Of a DNA stretch of 64,000 nucleotides, positions 43,416 through 53,076 are shown in pieces. The DNA lies in assembly GCA_964548225.1 (NCBI GenBank), contig CAZJQP010000001.1, positions 136,632-200,631 of the forward strand, given 5' to 3'. A model generated the notes under the pieces. It made no database searches and was not told the DNA's origin. It saw only the letters and a program-made list of their open reading frames with translations. The position numbers were made by a program, and so were the translations under genes. Source of the stretch: CALMEH01 sp964548225. Its GTDB lineage: Bacteria > Acidobacteriota > Blastocatellia > Pyrinomonadales > Pyrinomonadaceae. Positions within the stretch are counted from its first letter, which is position 1. Each line of letters begins with the position of its first letter.

Positions 43416-44296
43416 TGAATCAGCCTTTAGTCAGCGTTGTAATTCCGAATTACAACTACGAAAAATTCATCACCGAAACGATTGAAAGCGTTTTGGCGCA
43501 GACTTATAAAAATATCGAAATTATCGTGGTTGATGACGGCTCGAAAGACAAATCGCTCGAAGTTTTAGCAGAATTCGGCGATAAAATTCAAGTCGTTCAA
43601 CAAAAAAACGCGGGAGTTTCAGCGGCACGAAATCACGGTGTAAGTCTTTCAAAAGGCGCATTCATCGCATTTTTAGATGCCGATGATGTTTGGCTTCCCG
43701 AAAAACTCGAACGTCAAATCGAAAAATTCAATCAAGATTCGGAAGTCGGTTTGGTGCATTGCTCGATGACACTGATAAATCTGAAAAACGAACCCATCGG
43801 TGAAAACATAAGTGGGCAGGAAGGTTGGGTTTCGGAAGAATTTCTGATTTTTGAGCGCGGCGTGGTTATCGGCGCGGGCAGTACTGCGCTTGTCAAACGC
43901 GAAATTTTCGATGCGGTCGGCGGATTCGATTTGCGTCTTTCGACTGCCGCCGATTGGGATTTTTGCTATCAGGTTTCGCGCCGATACAAAATCGGGTTTG
44001 TCAGCGAACCGCTGGTTTTATACCGAATGCACGGAACAAATATGCACGGCAATATCAAGGTTATGGAACACGATATGTTGCTCGGATTTGAAAAAGCGTT
44101 TGAGGAAAAGAGCGAAAATTTACAAAAACTTCGCAAGGAATGTTACGGAAATTTGTATAAAACCTTAGCCGGTTCTTATTTCATCAGCCGTAAATACAAA
44201 AGTTTTATCAAATCGAGTCTTAAAAGTATCGTCAACCGACCCTCTAATTTAGGATATTTCTTGAAATTTCCGCTACGCAAAATCAAAAAGAAGTAA
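43415..44296 (+). CDS. Glycosyltransferase, GT2 family
   Basis: 293 aa, GT-A fold: VSVVIPNYNYEKFITETIES, IIVVDDGSKDKS and FIAFLDADDVWLPEKLERQ (the DxD metal site DAD). Inverting transferase acting on lipid-linked sugars at the cytoplasmic face. C-terminal basic tail KIKKK. It ends the first plus-strand block before a gene on the opposite strand. Confidence 0.9.
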   Translation: MNQPLVSVVIPNYNYEKFITETIESVLAQTYKNIEIIVVDDGSKDKSLEVLAEFGDKIQVVQQKNAGVSAARNHGVSLSKGAFIAFLDADDVWLPEKLERQIEKFNQDSEVGLVHCSMTLINLKNEPIGENISGQEGWVSEEFLIFERGVVIGAGSTALVKREIFDAVGGFDLRLSTAADWDFCYQVSRRYKIGFVSEPLVLYRMHGTNMHGNIKVMEHDMLLGFEKAFEEKSENLQKLRKECYGNLYKTLAGSYFISRKYKSFIKSSLKSIVNRPSNLGYFLKFPLRKIKKK

Positions 44297-44349
44297 CAAA
44301 AAAGCAGTTGTGAATTTAATAAAAGCGTAACTGTTTTGTGGTCTGAAAT

Positions 44350-45756
44350 TTACGGAGCAAATACAGTAAAATCGTCGAATCTTTCAAATGTTCCGGCAGA
44401 ACCTACCATTCCGGCTTTGGTTGCATTGCTCAAATGCGATGATGTAGTTGAAATAGTCTGAACTCCATCGCAGTAAGCCGTAATGGAATTTCCGTTTGCG
44501 ACAACTCGTAATAAAGTCCAATTCGAAGGCTGAACGCCGGTTGTCTGTATAACATAATCTCCGTTGACTTTCTCGATTAAATAAACATTTGCACCCGAAG
44601 CATAAAATTGTCCGTAATTATCATCGTCTTGATAACGATAGACTAAACCTACGCTTCCGCTGGAAAAACTACCGTAAGTTCGGCTTACTCTAACATCCAT
44701 ATTAGAAGTTCCGGTTTCGACATAAATCGGGGTAATGGAGTTACCGCTGTTAAAAGCCCGCTCACCGGCAATGCCCCATTGATGGATATAAGTTCCGACC
44801 CATCTTCTTTTCACCCTGCCTGTTGCCGTAAAACCGACAGCCGTGCCGAGTCCGGCATTGCTCCAAAAAGTATCTTGCCGGTTAAAAGAATCATAGACAA
44901 TCGCTCCTGACGGAACCGATTCGGCAGATGCGGTGAAAGTCGGCGGAGTAATAGTTTCGGCAGTCCAAATCGGTAAATCGTTTGAAAAATCAGGTTTTCG
45001 TCCGAAAACACCGACATCTATGTCTTTTGAAAGAACTCCGATGTGATTTGCACCGTTAAATCCCATTGACAAATCAGGGTATGTTTTTGATTGTGTAGAA
45101 TAATCCACCAGAAAAGAGGCAGTAACAATCTCTCCGTTAGACTTTAAATATGAGCTGCGGAAATATTTTTCCGGCGTAAATGAAGAAAGCAACGAATCGA
45201 GCGGAATATTTCCTTCAAAACCGCGAATTCTGGCAATTTTTCCGCTAAAATTACTGTGGTCGGAGCCACCGACGAACAGAACGCCCGAACCGCTGCCAAC
45301 AGGTGTGCTTCTTTTTCCGTTGTATCGCATAATTCCGCTCGGAACGCCATTTATGTAGGTTACAATTACTGCTCCGTCCCAACCAACGGCAATGTGAGAC
45401 CATTGATTGACCGGAACGGTTTCGTCTGTTCCGAAAGATATGGTGCTGTTTGTTTCATTACTCCAAAAATTTCCGGTAAGCGCGAGGCGCGTTGCGCCGC
45501 CACCGAAACCAAATAATAAAGCGTGCGCTCCGCCATATCCGTCGCTGATAACGTATTGTGCGCCTGCGTAAGGTTTTACCCACGCTTCCCAAAAAAATGA
45601 GCGGTGATTAACGCCGGGTTTCCAAAAAATTCCGTGATTAACGTGATGTCCTTTCGTTGCATCAAATTCTAAAGCTCCTTCCGTTGGAGATTGTTGTCCG
45701 AAAGTTGAGAAAGAGAGACACAAAAAAACCGTAAGACAAACAATTATTCTCTTCAT
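44350..45756 (-). CDS. Secreted LamG/concanavalin-like protein
   Basis: 468 aa, signal peptide (1-19, ending TFGQ). Two beta-sandwich lectin-like domains: a LamG-like one (about 25-195; WSHIAVGWDGAVIVTYING) and a C-terminal one (about 290-465; VGLVYRYQDDDNYGQFYAS, WTLLRVVANGNSITAYCDG). Likely binds or processes glycan outside the cell. It is the only minus-strand gene in this cluster. GGAGGAG precedes the start at 45756; a longer frame to 45810 is rejected. Confidence 0.82.
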   Translation of the reverse strand: MKRIIVCLTVFLCLSFSTFGQQSPTEGALEFDATKGHHVNHGIFWKPGVNHRSFFWEAWVKPYAGAQYVISDGYGGAHALLFGFGGGATRLALTGNFWSNETNSTISFGTDETVPVNQWSHIAVGWDGAVIVTYINGVPSGIMRYNGKRSTPVGSGSGVLFVGGSDHSNFSGKIARIRGFEGNIPLDSLLSSFTPEKYFRSSYLKSNGEIVTASFLVDYSTQSKTYPDLSMGFNGANHIGVLSKDIDVGVFGRKPDFSNDLPIWTAETITPPTFTASAESVPSGAIVYDSFNRQDTFWSNAGLGTAVGFTATGRVKRRWVGTYIHQWGIAGERAFNSGNSITPIYVETGTSNMDVRVSRTYGSFSSGSVGLVYRYQDDDNYGQFYASGANVYLIEKVNGDYVIQTTGVQPSNWTLLRVVANGNSITAYCDGVQTISTTSSHLSNATKAGMVGSAGTFERFDDFTVFAP

Positions 45757-45947
45757 TAAATTAAACTCCTCCAAATTAAAACAAAAAATGATTGGTCGAA
45801 ATTTGCCCAAAGATTAGGCTAATCTCTCTGATTTTATTCGTTTGCAATGAGTAGGAGATTATCATACTTTATTGCTTGTAGTAAAGGTTTCATTTGTAAC
45901 CCAAAACAATTCGAGAGAATCAGGTTGCGAAAAGGAACCAAGCTGAT

Positions 45948-47186
45948 ATGAAAAAAACACTCTATCAATGTTATTTCGGTGTGCGCGAACCGTTGGTGCA
46001 AACACAGGTTGTGCCTTATTTGCAGGAACTTGGCAAAGACGGCATCGAAGTTCATCTACTCACATTTGAGCCGGAAATTCCTTCGGCGGAAAAGATTGCG
46101 GAAAATCGGCAAATGCTTGCGGAAAAGGGAATTAAGTGGCATTTTCTGAAATATCACAAAACGCCTTCGTTGCCCGCAACGCTTTATGACATTGCTTGCG
46201 GAGCGATTTTTTCTTGGAAACTTAACCGAAAAGAGAAGTTTGATGTTTTTCACGGTCGCGTGCATATTCCGACATTAATGGGCTTGTTTGCCAAAAAAAT
46301 TAGTTTTCACAAACCGAAATTATTGTTTGATGTGCGCGGATTCTTTCCCGAAGAATACACGGACGCGGGAGTTTGGAAGGAAAACGGATTTATTTACAAA
46401 GGCGCGAAATTTGTCGAAAATTGGTTGCGGCGCGAGGCAGACGGCTTTGTCGTTTTGACCGAAAAAGCGCGACAAATTTGGTTTCCCGAAAGCGCGGAAA
46501 ACGGTTTTGATAAATTTGGCAGACCTGTCGAAGTAATTCCTTGTTGCGTTAATTTGAAAAGATTTGAAAAAGTTGACAATAATTTGCGACAAACAATGCG
46601 CGAAAAATTAAATGTGCAGGGTAAACGAGTTATCGTTTATGTCGGTTCATTCGGCGGATTTTATATGACGCAGGAAACTGCCGATTTTTACGGCGCGGCA
46701 AAACGGCAAAATCCAAAAACTTTTGCACTGATTTTAACGCAGACGAAGCCGGAAATGATTCAGCCGTTGCTTGAAAATTACGGTTACGCGCCGGAAGATT
46801 TTTTTATTCAAAAAGTAAAACCTGCCGAAATTCCCGATTATCTGAGCGCGGCGGACATTGCCGTTTCGTTTATCAAGCCTTCGTTTTCAAAACTTGCCTC
46901 ATCGCCAACAAAGAACGCCGAATATCTCGCCTGCGGTTTGCCGATGATTGCAAATTCAAATGTCGGCGACACAGCGGAATTTACACGCGAAGACCGCGCC
47001 GGATTTATTATTGACGAATTTTCGGAAGCAAGTTATCTGAAGGCTCTGACGCAAGTTGAAAAAATGTTAGAAAACCGCGAAAAATCAACCGAAATCTGCC
47101 GTCAAAGCGCAGAAAAGCGTTTCGATTTGATAAAAGTCGGCGGCGCAAGGTATCGGAAACTTTATGTAAAATTACTCGAAGGTTGA
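45948..47186 (+). CDS. Glycosyltransferase, GT4-like
   Basis: 412 aa, GT-B fold. Start TLYQCYFGVREPLVQTQVVP, FDVFHGRVHIPTLMG, VEVIPCCVNLKRFEK and, near the end, SPTKNAEYLACGLPMIAN in the donor-site position. The donor is unknown. AAAAGGA before the ATG. Followed by a strong hairpin. Confidence 0.85.
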   Translation: MKKTLYQCYFGVREPLVQTQVVPYLQELGKDGIEVHLLTFEPEIPSAEKIAENRQMLAEKGIKWHFLKYHKTPSLPATLYDIACGAIFSWKLNRKEKFDVFHGRVHIPTLMGLFAKKISFHKPKLLFDVRGFFPEEYTDAGVWKENGFIYKGAKFVENWLRREADGFVVLTEKARQIWFPESAENGFDKFGRPVEVIPCCVNLKRFEKVDNNLRQTMREKLNVQGKRVIVYVGSFGGFYMTQETADFYGAAKRQNPKTFALILTQTKPEMIQPLLENYGYAPEDFFIQKVKPAEIPDYLSAADIAVSFIKPSFSKLASSPTKNAEYLACGLPMIANSNVGDTAEFTREDRAGFIIDEFSEASYLKALTQVEKMLENREKSTEICRQSAEKRFDLIKVGGARYRKLYVKLLEG

Positions 47187-47211
47187 TTTTACTTCAATCG
47201 TTTTCCACGTT

Positions 47212-47255
47212 AAAATTGATTCTTTTTAGCTCGTGAACTAAAAAGAATCAATTTT
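47212..47255. terminator. Perfect 18-bp hairpin after the GT4-like gene
   Basis: Arms 47212-47229 and 47238-47255, 8-nt loop, both ending in A/T runs, so it could terminate in either direction. It lies 26 bp after the stop codon. Confidence 0.7.
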
Positions 47256-47257
47256 AT

Positions 47258-47338
47258 TTATCCACAGATGAAAACAGATAAACACAGATGAAATCAAGAT
47301 TAAAATATCTGTGTCTATCTGTTTTCATCTGTGGATAA
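47258..47338. repeat. CACAGAT-type long palindrome
   Basis: Arms 47258-47289 and 47307-47338 pair over 32 positions with one mismatch (47281/47315), 17-nt loop. Built from CACAGATGAAAACAGAT-like units. A relative is at 50442-50530. Confidence 0.7.
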
Positions 47339-47379
47339 TAATTTCTTCTGCTTTACTTTCTGTTCACCATTTTTTTAGT

Positions 47380-48147
47380 ATGAAAGCCGTGATTTTAGCA
47401 GGCGGTTTCGGAAGTCGTCTGAGCGAAGAAACCGCATTAAAACCGAAGCCGATGATTGAAATCGGCGGCAAGCCTATTCTGTGGCATATTATGAAATTTT
47501 ATTCCGCTTACGGCGTGAACGATTTTATAATTTGCTGTGGTTATATGGGTTACGTCATCAAAGAATATTTCGCTAATTACTTTCTTCACACTTGCGACAT
47601 AACTTTCGATTTAGGAAAAAACGAAACGACGATTCACCACGTCCGCACCGAACCTTGGCGGGTTACTTTGGTTGATACCGGACTCAATTCAATGACCGGC
47701 GGACGATTGCGGCGTGTGCGCGATTATTTGGACGACGACGAAGATTTTTGTTTTACTTACGGCGACGGTTTGGCGGACGTAAATTTGAAAGAATTGTTTG
47801 AAAATCACAAACAAAGCGGAAAGCTCGCAACTGTTACGGCAGTTCAGCCGCCGGGACGTTTCGGCGCGTTGATTTTGGATGAAACGAGCGTCAAAGGTTT
47901 CCGCGAAAAACCCGAAGACGGCGGTTGGATAAACGGCGGATATTTTGTTTTGAAGCCGCAAGTTATTGATTATATTGCAGATGACAAATCAATCTGGGAG
48001 CGCGAACCGATGGAACGTCTGACACAGGAAGGCGAAATGAACGCTTTTTTGCATCACGGATTTTTTCAGCCGATGGACACTTTGCGTGAAAAAAATCAGC
48101 TTGAAGAGATGTGGCAAAACGGCACTGCGCCTTGGAAAATTTGGTAA
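47380..48147 (+). CDS. rfbF: Glucose-1-phosphate cytidylyltransferase
   Basis: 255 aa. Nucleotidyltransferase motif MKAVILAGGFGSRLSEETAL with KPKPMIEIGGKPILWHIM, and FCFTYGDGLADV. These are diagnostic for RfbF, which makes CDP-glucose from CTP and glucose-1-phosphate. The ATG at 47380 begins the conserved domain; the upstream 23 codons run into the repeat and are not real. The rfbG gene begins directly after the stop codon. Confidence 0.95.
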   Translation: MKAVILAGGFGSRLSEETALKPKPMIEIGGKPILWHIMKFYSAYGVNDFIICCGYMGYVIKEYFANYFLHTCDITFDLGKNETTIHHVRTEPWRVTLVDTGLNSMTGGRLRRVRDYLDDDEDFCFTYGDGLADVNLKELFENHKQSGKLATVTAVQPPGRFGALILDETSVKGFREKPEDGGWINGGYFVLKPQVIDYIADDKSIWEREPMERLTQEGEMNAFLHHGFFQPMDTLREKNQLEEMWQNGTAPWKIW

Positions 48148-49197
48148 ATGAACGGATTTTGGAACGGAAAACGAGTTCTGCTCACGGGACACACAGGATT
48201 TAAGGGAAGTTGGCTGGCGTTTTGGCTAAAAACGCTCGGCGCGGAGGTTTGCGGCTACGCGCTTACGCCCGAAACGAATCCGAATCTTTACGAAAATTTG
48301 AAACTCAAAAATTCGATGGCTTCAATGATTGGCGATATTCGGTATTTGCCGGATTTTAGGGAAACTCTCAGATGGTTTAAGCCCGACATTGTTTTTCATC
48401 TTGCCGCGCAATCGCTCGTGCGCCGCTCGTATCGTGAGCCGATTGAAACTTACACGACGAACGTCATCGGCACGATAAATATTTTAGAAGCGATTCGCTC
48501 GGCTGATTCGGTCAAAGCTGTTGTAATTATCACGACCGACAAGGTTTATGAAAACGAAGAGCGTGATTTCGGCTATGCGGAAAATGACCGTCTGGGCGGT
48601 TTTGACCCGTATTCAAACTCGAAAGCGTGTGCCGAATTAGCCGTTTCGTCTTATCGAAATTCGTTTTTTGCCGACGGCAAATGTTTGATTGCGACGGCGC
48701 GGGCGGGCAACGTCATCGGTGGCGGAGATTGGTCGGAAGACAGGCTTTTGCCCGATGTTTTTCGGTCGCTGATTTTCGGCGCAGATTTGCTCATTCGCAA
48801 CCCAAATTCCGTGCGCCCATGGCAACACACGCTCGAACCTTTGAACGGTTATTTGCTTTTAGCGGAAAAGTTATTTGAAGGAAATAAAGAGTTTGCGACG
48901 GCGTGGAATTTTGGTCCCGAAGATGCAGACGCGAAACCCGTCGGTTTTATTTTGGAAGAAATTAAGCAAATTTGGGACGAAAAAGTTTCGTGGAAAATCG
49001 CCGAAGGTGAACATCCGCACGAAACAAATTTATTGAAATTGGACAGCACGAAGGCGAAAACGAAGCTCGGATGGAAGCCGAAATTAAGTTTGACCGAAGC
49101 CTTGAAATTAACATCCGATTGGTATAAATCTTTCAAAAACAAGGAAAATTTAATTGAAACGACTCGAAAACAAATCGAGTTTTACATTAGCAAATGA
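48148..49197 (+). CDS. rfbG: CDP-glucose 4,6-dehydratase
   Basis: 349 aa, extended SDR. Rossmann motif TGHTGFKGSWLAFWL, HLAAQSLVRRSYREP, DKVYEN, and the YSNSKACAE region with the YxxxK catalytic pair. Makes CDP-4-keto-6-deoxyglucose from CDP-glucose. Its stop overlaps the next gene by 4 bp (ATGA). Confidence 0.95.
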   Translation: MNGFWNGKRVLLTGHTGFKGSWLAFWLKTLGAEVCGYALTPETNPNLYENLKLKNSMASMIGDIRYLPDFRETLRWFKPDIVFHLAAQSLVRRSYREPIETYTTNVIGTINILEAIRSADSVKAVVIITTDKVYENEERDFGYAENDRLGGFDPYSNSKACAELAVSSYRNSFFADGKCLIATARAGNVIGGGDWSEDRLLPDVFRSLIFGADLLIRNPNSVRPWQHTLEPLNGYLLLAEKLFEGNKEFATAWNFGPEDADAKPVGFILEEIKQIWDEKVSWKIAEGEHPHETNLLKLDSTKAKTKLGWKPKLSLTEALKLTSDWYKSFKNKENLIETTRKQIEFYISK

Positions 49198-50423
49198 ATT
49201 ACGAATGCCGTTTTTGCGGCGCAGATTTAAAGCATACTTTTGTTGATTTGGGCGCAACGCCTTTGGCAAATTCTTATCTGAAACCGGAAAATTTGGACGA
49301 AGCCGAGCCGTTTTTTTCGCTTCACGTTCGTGCTTGTGCGGAATGTTTTTTGGTTCAACTTCCCGCGCTCGAAACGCCGGAAAACATTTTCAGCGATTAT
49401 CTTTATTTTTCGTCTTATTCGGACACTTGGCTGGCACACGCGAAAGAATATTGCGGCAAAATGTCGGAAAGATTTGGCTTGAGCGAAAATTCTCTGGTGG
49501 TCGAAGTGGCAAGCAACGACGGTTATCTTTTGCAGTATTTTAAGGAAAAAAATATCAATGTTTTGGGCATCGAACCGGCGCGAAATGTTGCCGAATATGC
49601 CGTAGAAAAAGGCGTTCCGACAATCGTAAAATTTTTCGGCGCGGAAACTGCGCGGACGGTTGCGGCGGAAAAAGGTTTTGCTGATTTGACCGCCGCGAAC
49701 AATGTTTTGGCGCACGTTCCCGACATTAACGATTTTGTCGAAGGTTTCGCGCAAATTCTCAAACCCGAAGGCGTTTCGACGTTCGAGTTTCCGCATCTTT
49801 TGAATTTAATCGAAAAAAATCAGTTCGACACGATTTATCACGAGCATTTTTCGTATCTTTCGCTCTACACGGTCGAAAAAATCTTTGCCGCGCACGGTTT
49901 GACTGTTTTCGATGTCGAACAGCTTCCGACGCACGGCGGTTCTTTGCGGGTTTTCGCGCAAAAAACGGAAACGGGAATTCACGAAATCGGCGAAGCAGTT
50001 GAAAGAATCAAAAATCTCGAAGCCGAAAACGGTTTGACTGATATTAAAATTTTGAGTAATTACGGCGAAAAAGTTAAGGAAACGAAACGCAGATTGCTCG
50101 AAAAATTGATTGAACTAAAGCGCGACGGAAAACAAATTGCGGCTTACGGAGCGGCGGCGAAAGGCAACACTTTGCTCAATTTTTGCGGCATCAAAACCGA
50201 TTTTATCGAATACGTTTGCGATGCGAATCCGAATAAACAAAATCATTTTTTACCCGGAACGAGAATTCCAATCGTCGCGCCCGAAAAAATCGCCGAAACA
50301 AAACCTGATTATGTTTTGATTTTGCCGTGGAACATCGCCGACGAAGTGATTGAAAAAAACAGCTTTATCCGTGAATGGGACGGAAAATTTATTTTGCCGA
50401 TTCCGAATGTTACGATTGTTTGA
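49194..50423 (+). CDS. Sugar C-methyltransferase, zinc-finger type
   Basis: 409 aa. N-terminal zinc-binding domain (CRFCG...CAECF), central SAM domain (VVEVASNDGYLLQYFKE), and C-terminal C-methyltransferase part (KQIAAYGAAAKGNTLLNF). Matches enzymes such as TylC3/NovU that methylate C-3 or C-5 of 4-keto-6-deoxy NDP-sugars. Coupled to rfbG, so its substrate is probably CDP-4-keto-6-deoxyglucose. Leads to a branched 6-deoxysugar. Confidence 0.9.
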   Translation: MNYECRFCGADLKHTFVDLGATPLANSYLKPENLDEAEPFFSLHVRACAECFLVQLPALETPENIFSDYLYFSSYSDTWLAHAKEYCGKMSERFGLSENSLVVEVASNDGYLLQYFKEKNINVLGIEPARNVAEYAVEKGVPTIVKFFGAETARTVAAEKGFADLTAANNVLAHVPDINDFVEGFAQILKPEGVSTFEFPHLLNLIEKNQFDTIYHEHFSYLSLYTVEKIFAAHGLTVFDVEQLPTHGGSLRVFAQKTETGIHEIGEAVERIKNLEAENGLTDIKILSNYGEKVKETKRRLLEKLIELKRDGKQIAAYGAAAKGNTLLNFCGIKTDFIEYVCDANPNKQNHFLPGTRIPIVAPEKIAETKPDYVLILPWNIADEVIEKNSFIREWDGKFILPIPNVTIV

Positions 50424-50441
50424 GGGTAAAGCAAAGAAAAA

Positions 50442-50530
50442 TTGTCCACAGATAAACACAGATGAACACAGATGGTTTTATGATTTATCTTTGGATTTAT
50501 CTGCGTTTATCTGTGTTCATCTGTGGACAA
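50442..50530. repeat. CACAGAT-type long palindrome (second copy)
   Basis: Outer arms of about 32 nt, starting TTGTCCACAGAT and ending ATCTGTGGACAA, with a few mismatches. Related to 47258-47338; the pair flanks the three CDP-sugar genes. Confidence 0.7.
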
Positions 50531-50552
50531 ATAAAAAAGTTCTGAATTTTTA

Positions 50553-51080
50553 ATGAAATTGATTGAAACAAAACTCGAAGGCGTTTTTATCGTCGAACTC
50601 ACACCGTTTGCGGATGAGCGCGGATTTTATAAACGGCTTTGGGGTGCGGATGAATTGGCGAGTTTGGGTTTAGATAACGATTTGAATAACGTCGGACTTT
50701 CGTATAACAAATTGCGCGGCACGGTGCGCGGAATGCACTTTCAGCACGCGCCGTTTGCCGAAACAAAGCTCGTGCAATGTGTGCGCGGACGGATTTTCGA
50801 TGTTGTTTTGGATTTGCGCGAAAGTTCAGAAACCTTTGGTGAATGGATTTCGGAAGAACTTTCGCCCGAAAATAATCTTGCATTTTATATTCCGAAAGGT
50901 TTGGCGCACGGATTTCAAACTTTAACTGACGAATCGGAAGTTTTATATTGCATTTCCGAAAAATACAACGCGGAATCGGCGGGCGGTGTTCGTTGGAACG
51001 ACCCGAAATTCGGGATTGAATTTCCGCTTGATGTTACGATGATAAACGAACGCGACGCAAATTATCCAAATTACGAATAA
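50553..51080 (+). CDS. NDP-4-keto-6-deoxyhexose 3,5-epimerase, RmlC family
   Basis: 175 aa cupin. FADERGFYKRLWG at the start, LRGTVRGMHFQHAP with the catalytic histidine, FDVVLDLRESSETFG and IPKGLAHGF. RmlC family. In this position it probably epimerises the CDP-4-keto-6-deoxy (C-methyl) sugar rather than dTDP-rhamnose precursor. Next gene starts immediately after the stop. Confidence 0.88.
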   Translation: MKLIETKLEGVFIVELTPFADERGFYKRLWGADELASLGLDNDLNNVGLSYNKLRGTVRGMHFQHAPFAETKLVQCVRGRIFDVVLDLRESSETFGEWISEELSPENNLAFYIPKGLAHGFQTLTDESEVLYCISEKYNAESAGGVRWNDPKFGIEFPLDVTMINERDANYPNYE

Positions 51081-51977
51081 ATGAAACGAGTGATTTTGAC
51101 AGGCGCGGACGGATTTATCGGCAGACAGGCGATTTTGCCTTTGCTTGGCAGAAATTACGAAGTTCACGCCGTTTCAAATCGTGAGCCGACCGAAGATTTA
51201 CGGTTTGAAAGCGTCGTTTGGCACAAAACGAATTTGCTTGACGCGGCGGAAATCGAAGATTTGTGCCGAAAAATTGAGGCGACGCATCTGCTTCATTTCG
51301 CGTGGTATGTCGAACACGGCAAATTTTGGAATGCCCCGGAAAACGAAATTTGGACTGAGGCAAGTGTTAAATTAATTGAAAAATTTAACCGTTTCGGCGG
51401 TGAAAGAATCGTCGTTTCGGGAAGCTGTGCCGAATATGAATGGGGCAAAGACGACGTTTTACACGAAACTAAAACGCCTCTGAAACCGCAAAATTTTTAT
51501 GGCGAGTGCAAAGTGAAACTGCAAAAAAAACTTGCCGAAACCTCGAAAAATCAGGCTTGGGGCAGAATCTTTTTTCTTTACGGCGAACACGAAGCACCGA
51601 AAAGATTGGTTGCTTCCGTAATAAATTCTTTACTTGCAGATGAATTTGCGAACTGTTCGCACGGCGAACAAATCCGCGATTTTTTGTATGTTAAGGATAT
51701 TGCCGACGCTTTTGTTGCTTTGCTTGATTCCGATGTTCAAGGCGCGGTCAACATCGCTTCGGGCGAAGCGCATTCGATTCGTGAAATCGTCTTGACGGCG
51801 GCGGAAATTTTAGGGAAAATTGAAAACTTGCGGTTCGGCGTTATTCCATCCCCCGAAAATGAACCGAAAAGCATCGTTGCTGATACACAACGGTTGTGCG
51901 AAGAAGTCGGTTGGCAAGCAAACTACACGCTCGCCGAAGCATTGACAGAAACGATAGAATGGTGGAAAAACCGCTAA
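51081..51977 (+). CDS. NAD-dependent sugar epimerase/reductase, SDR family
   Basis: 298 aa. ILTGADGFIGRQ Rossmann motif, LLHFAWYVEHGKFWN, VVSGSCAEYEWG, and FYGECKVKL with YxxxK. Extended SDR, likely the 4-ketoreductase that finishes the CDP-sugar. Its end overlaps the following GT4 gene by 19 bp. Confidence 0.85.
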   Translation: MKRVILTGADGFIGRQAILPLLGRNYEVHAVSNREPTEDLRFESVVWHKTNLLDAAEIEDLCRKIEATHLLHFAWYVEHGKFWNAPENEIWTEASVKLIEKFNRFGGERIVVSGSCAEYEWGKDDVLHETKTPLKPQNFYGECKVKLQKKLAETSKNQAWGRIFFLYGEHEAPKRLVASVINSLLADEFANCSHGEQIRDFLYVKDIADAFVALLDSDVQGAVNIASGEAHSIREIVLTAAEILGKIENLRFGVIPSPENEPKSIVADTQRLCEEVGWQANYTLAEALTETIEWWKNR

Positions 51978-53062
51978 AAATTTTGGCAATTGTGCCTTAT
52001 CATCTCGACTATTGTGCGGGACAAAGATTTCGCATCGAACTTTGGGCGAAAGAACTTGCCAAGCGCAATATTTCCGTTGAATATCTGCCCTTCACCAATC
52101 AAGGTTTGACCGACGTGCTTTATGAAAAAGGACAAAGTTTCAAAAAAGCCGCGTTAGTGTTAAGTGCTTTTATCAAACAGCTTACGCGAACTTTTCAAAC
52201 GCAAAAACCCGATTTGATTTTTATTTACCGCGAAGCCGCGATTGCCGGTCCCGCGATTATCGAAAAAATTGTTCGCCGTTGGAAAGTTCCGATTGTTTAT
52301 GACATTGACGAGCCGCTTTTCGTGCCTTACACGAGTCCTTCAAACGGAAATTTGAACTGTTTAAAGTTTTTCTCGAAGGTTGACGAGCTTTTCAAAATGA
52401 GCGATTGCGTTTTTGCCGTCAACAAAGCAATCGCCGATTACGCTGCACAATTTAATAAAAACGTCGAAATTGTTCCGATGACAGTTGACATCGAACGCTA
52501 TCAGCCGCCAAAAAATAAAGCGCAAAACGCGAAACCGCTCATCGCTTGGGTTGGGACGCGGACGAATCAGCCGAATATCGAATTGGCAGTTCCCGCAATG
52601 CGCGAGCTTCGGAAAACAAATGATTTTAAGTTTCGGATTATCGCTGACGATGCGATGAGTTTTGAAGGTTTGGACGTTGATTTTGTGCCTTGGGCTTACG
52701 ATATTGAAGTTCCGAAATTGCAGGAAGCCGACATCGGCGTTACGCCCGTTGGCGAAAGTGTTTGGGGAAAATGGAAATTTTTCTTCAAAACCGTGCAGTT
52801 TATGGCAATCGGTTTGCCTGTTGTCGCTTCGGCGATTGGTTCAAATCTGGAAATTATCGAAGATGGCGTGAATGGGTTTTTGGCGCGAAACGATGAAGAA
52901 TGGCACGAAAAATTAAAGATTTTAATTGAAAATCCAAGTTTAAGAGCAGAATTCGGTGCAAAAGCGCGGGAAACGGTTTTGGAAAGATTCACGCTCGAAA
53001 AACAATTCGATTTTTTGGAAGACAAATTTGCAGAACTAACAGCGCAAAATTTGGTAAGATAG
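51959..53062 (+). CDS. Glycosyltransferase, GT4-like
   Basis: 367 aa, GT-B. LKILAIVPYHLDYCAGQRFR at the start, VPIVYDIDEPLFVPYTS, PLIAWVGTRTNQPNIE, and a C-terminal TVQFMAIGLPVVASAIGSN donor-site region. Overlap with the SDR gene suggests it transfers the sugar made by that pathway. Earlier in-frame start at 51896 is inside the SDR gene and unlikely. Confidence 0.85.
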   Translation: MVEKPLKILAIVPYHLDYCAGQRFRIELWAKELAKRNISVEYLPFTNQGLTDVLYEKGQSFKKAALVLSAFIKQLTRTFQTQKPDLIFIYREAAIAGPAIIEKIVRRWKVPIVYDIDEPLFVPYTSPSNGNLNCLKFFSKVDELFKMSDCVFAVNKAIADYAAQFNKNVEIVPMTVDIERYQPPKNKAQNAKPLIAWVGTRTNQPNIELAVPAMRELRKTNDFKFRIIADDAMSFEGLDVDFVPWAYDIEVPKLQEADIGVTPVGESVWGKWKFFFKTVQFMAIGLPVVASAIGSNLEIIEDGVNGFLARNDEEWHEKLKILIENPSLRAEFGAKARETVLERFTLEKQFDFLEDKFAELTAQNLVR

Positions 53063-53076
53063 ACTGAAGAATTTTT

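Noticed and set aside
47311..47379. N-terminal extension of rfbF
   Set aside because: It runs through the CACAGAT palindrome and has no family match; the nucleotide-binding motif begins at 47380.
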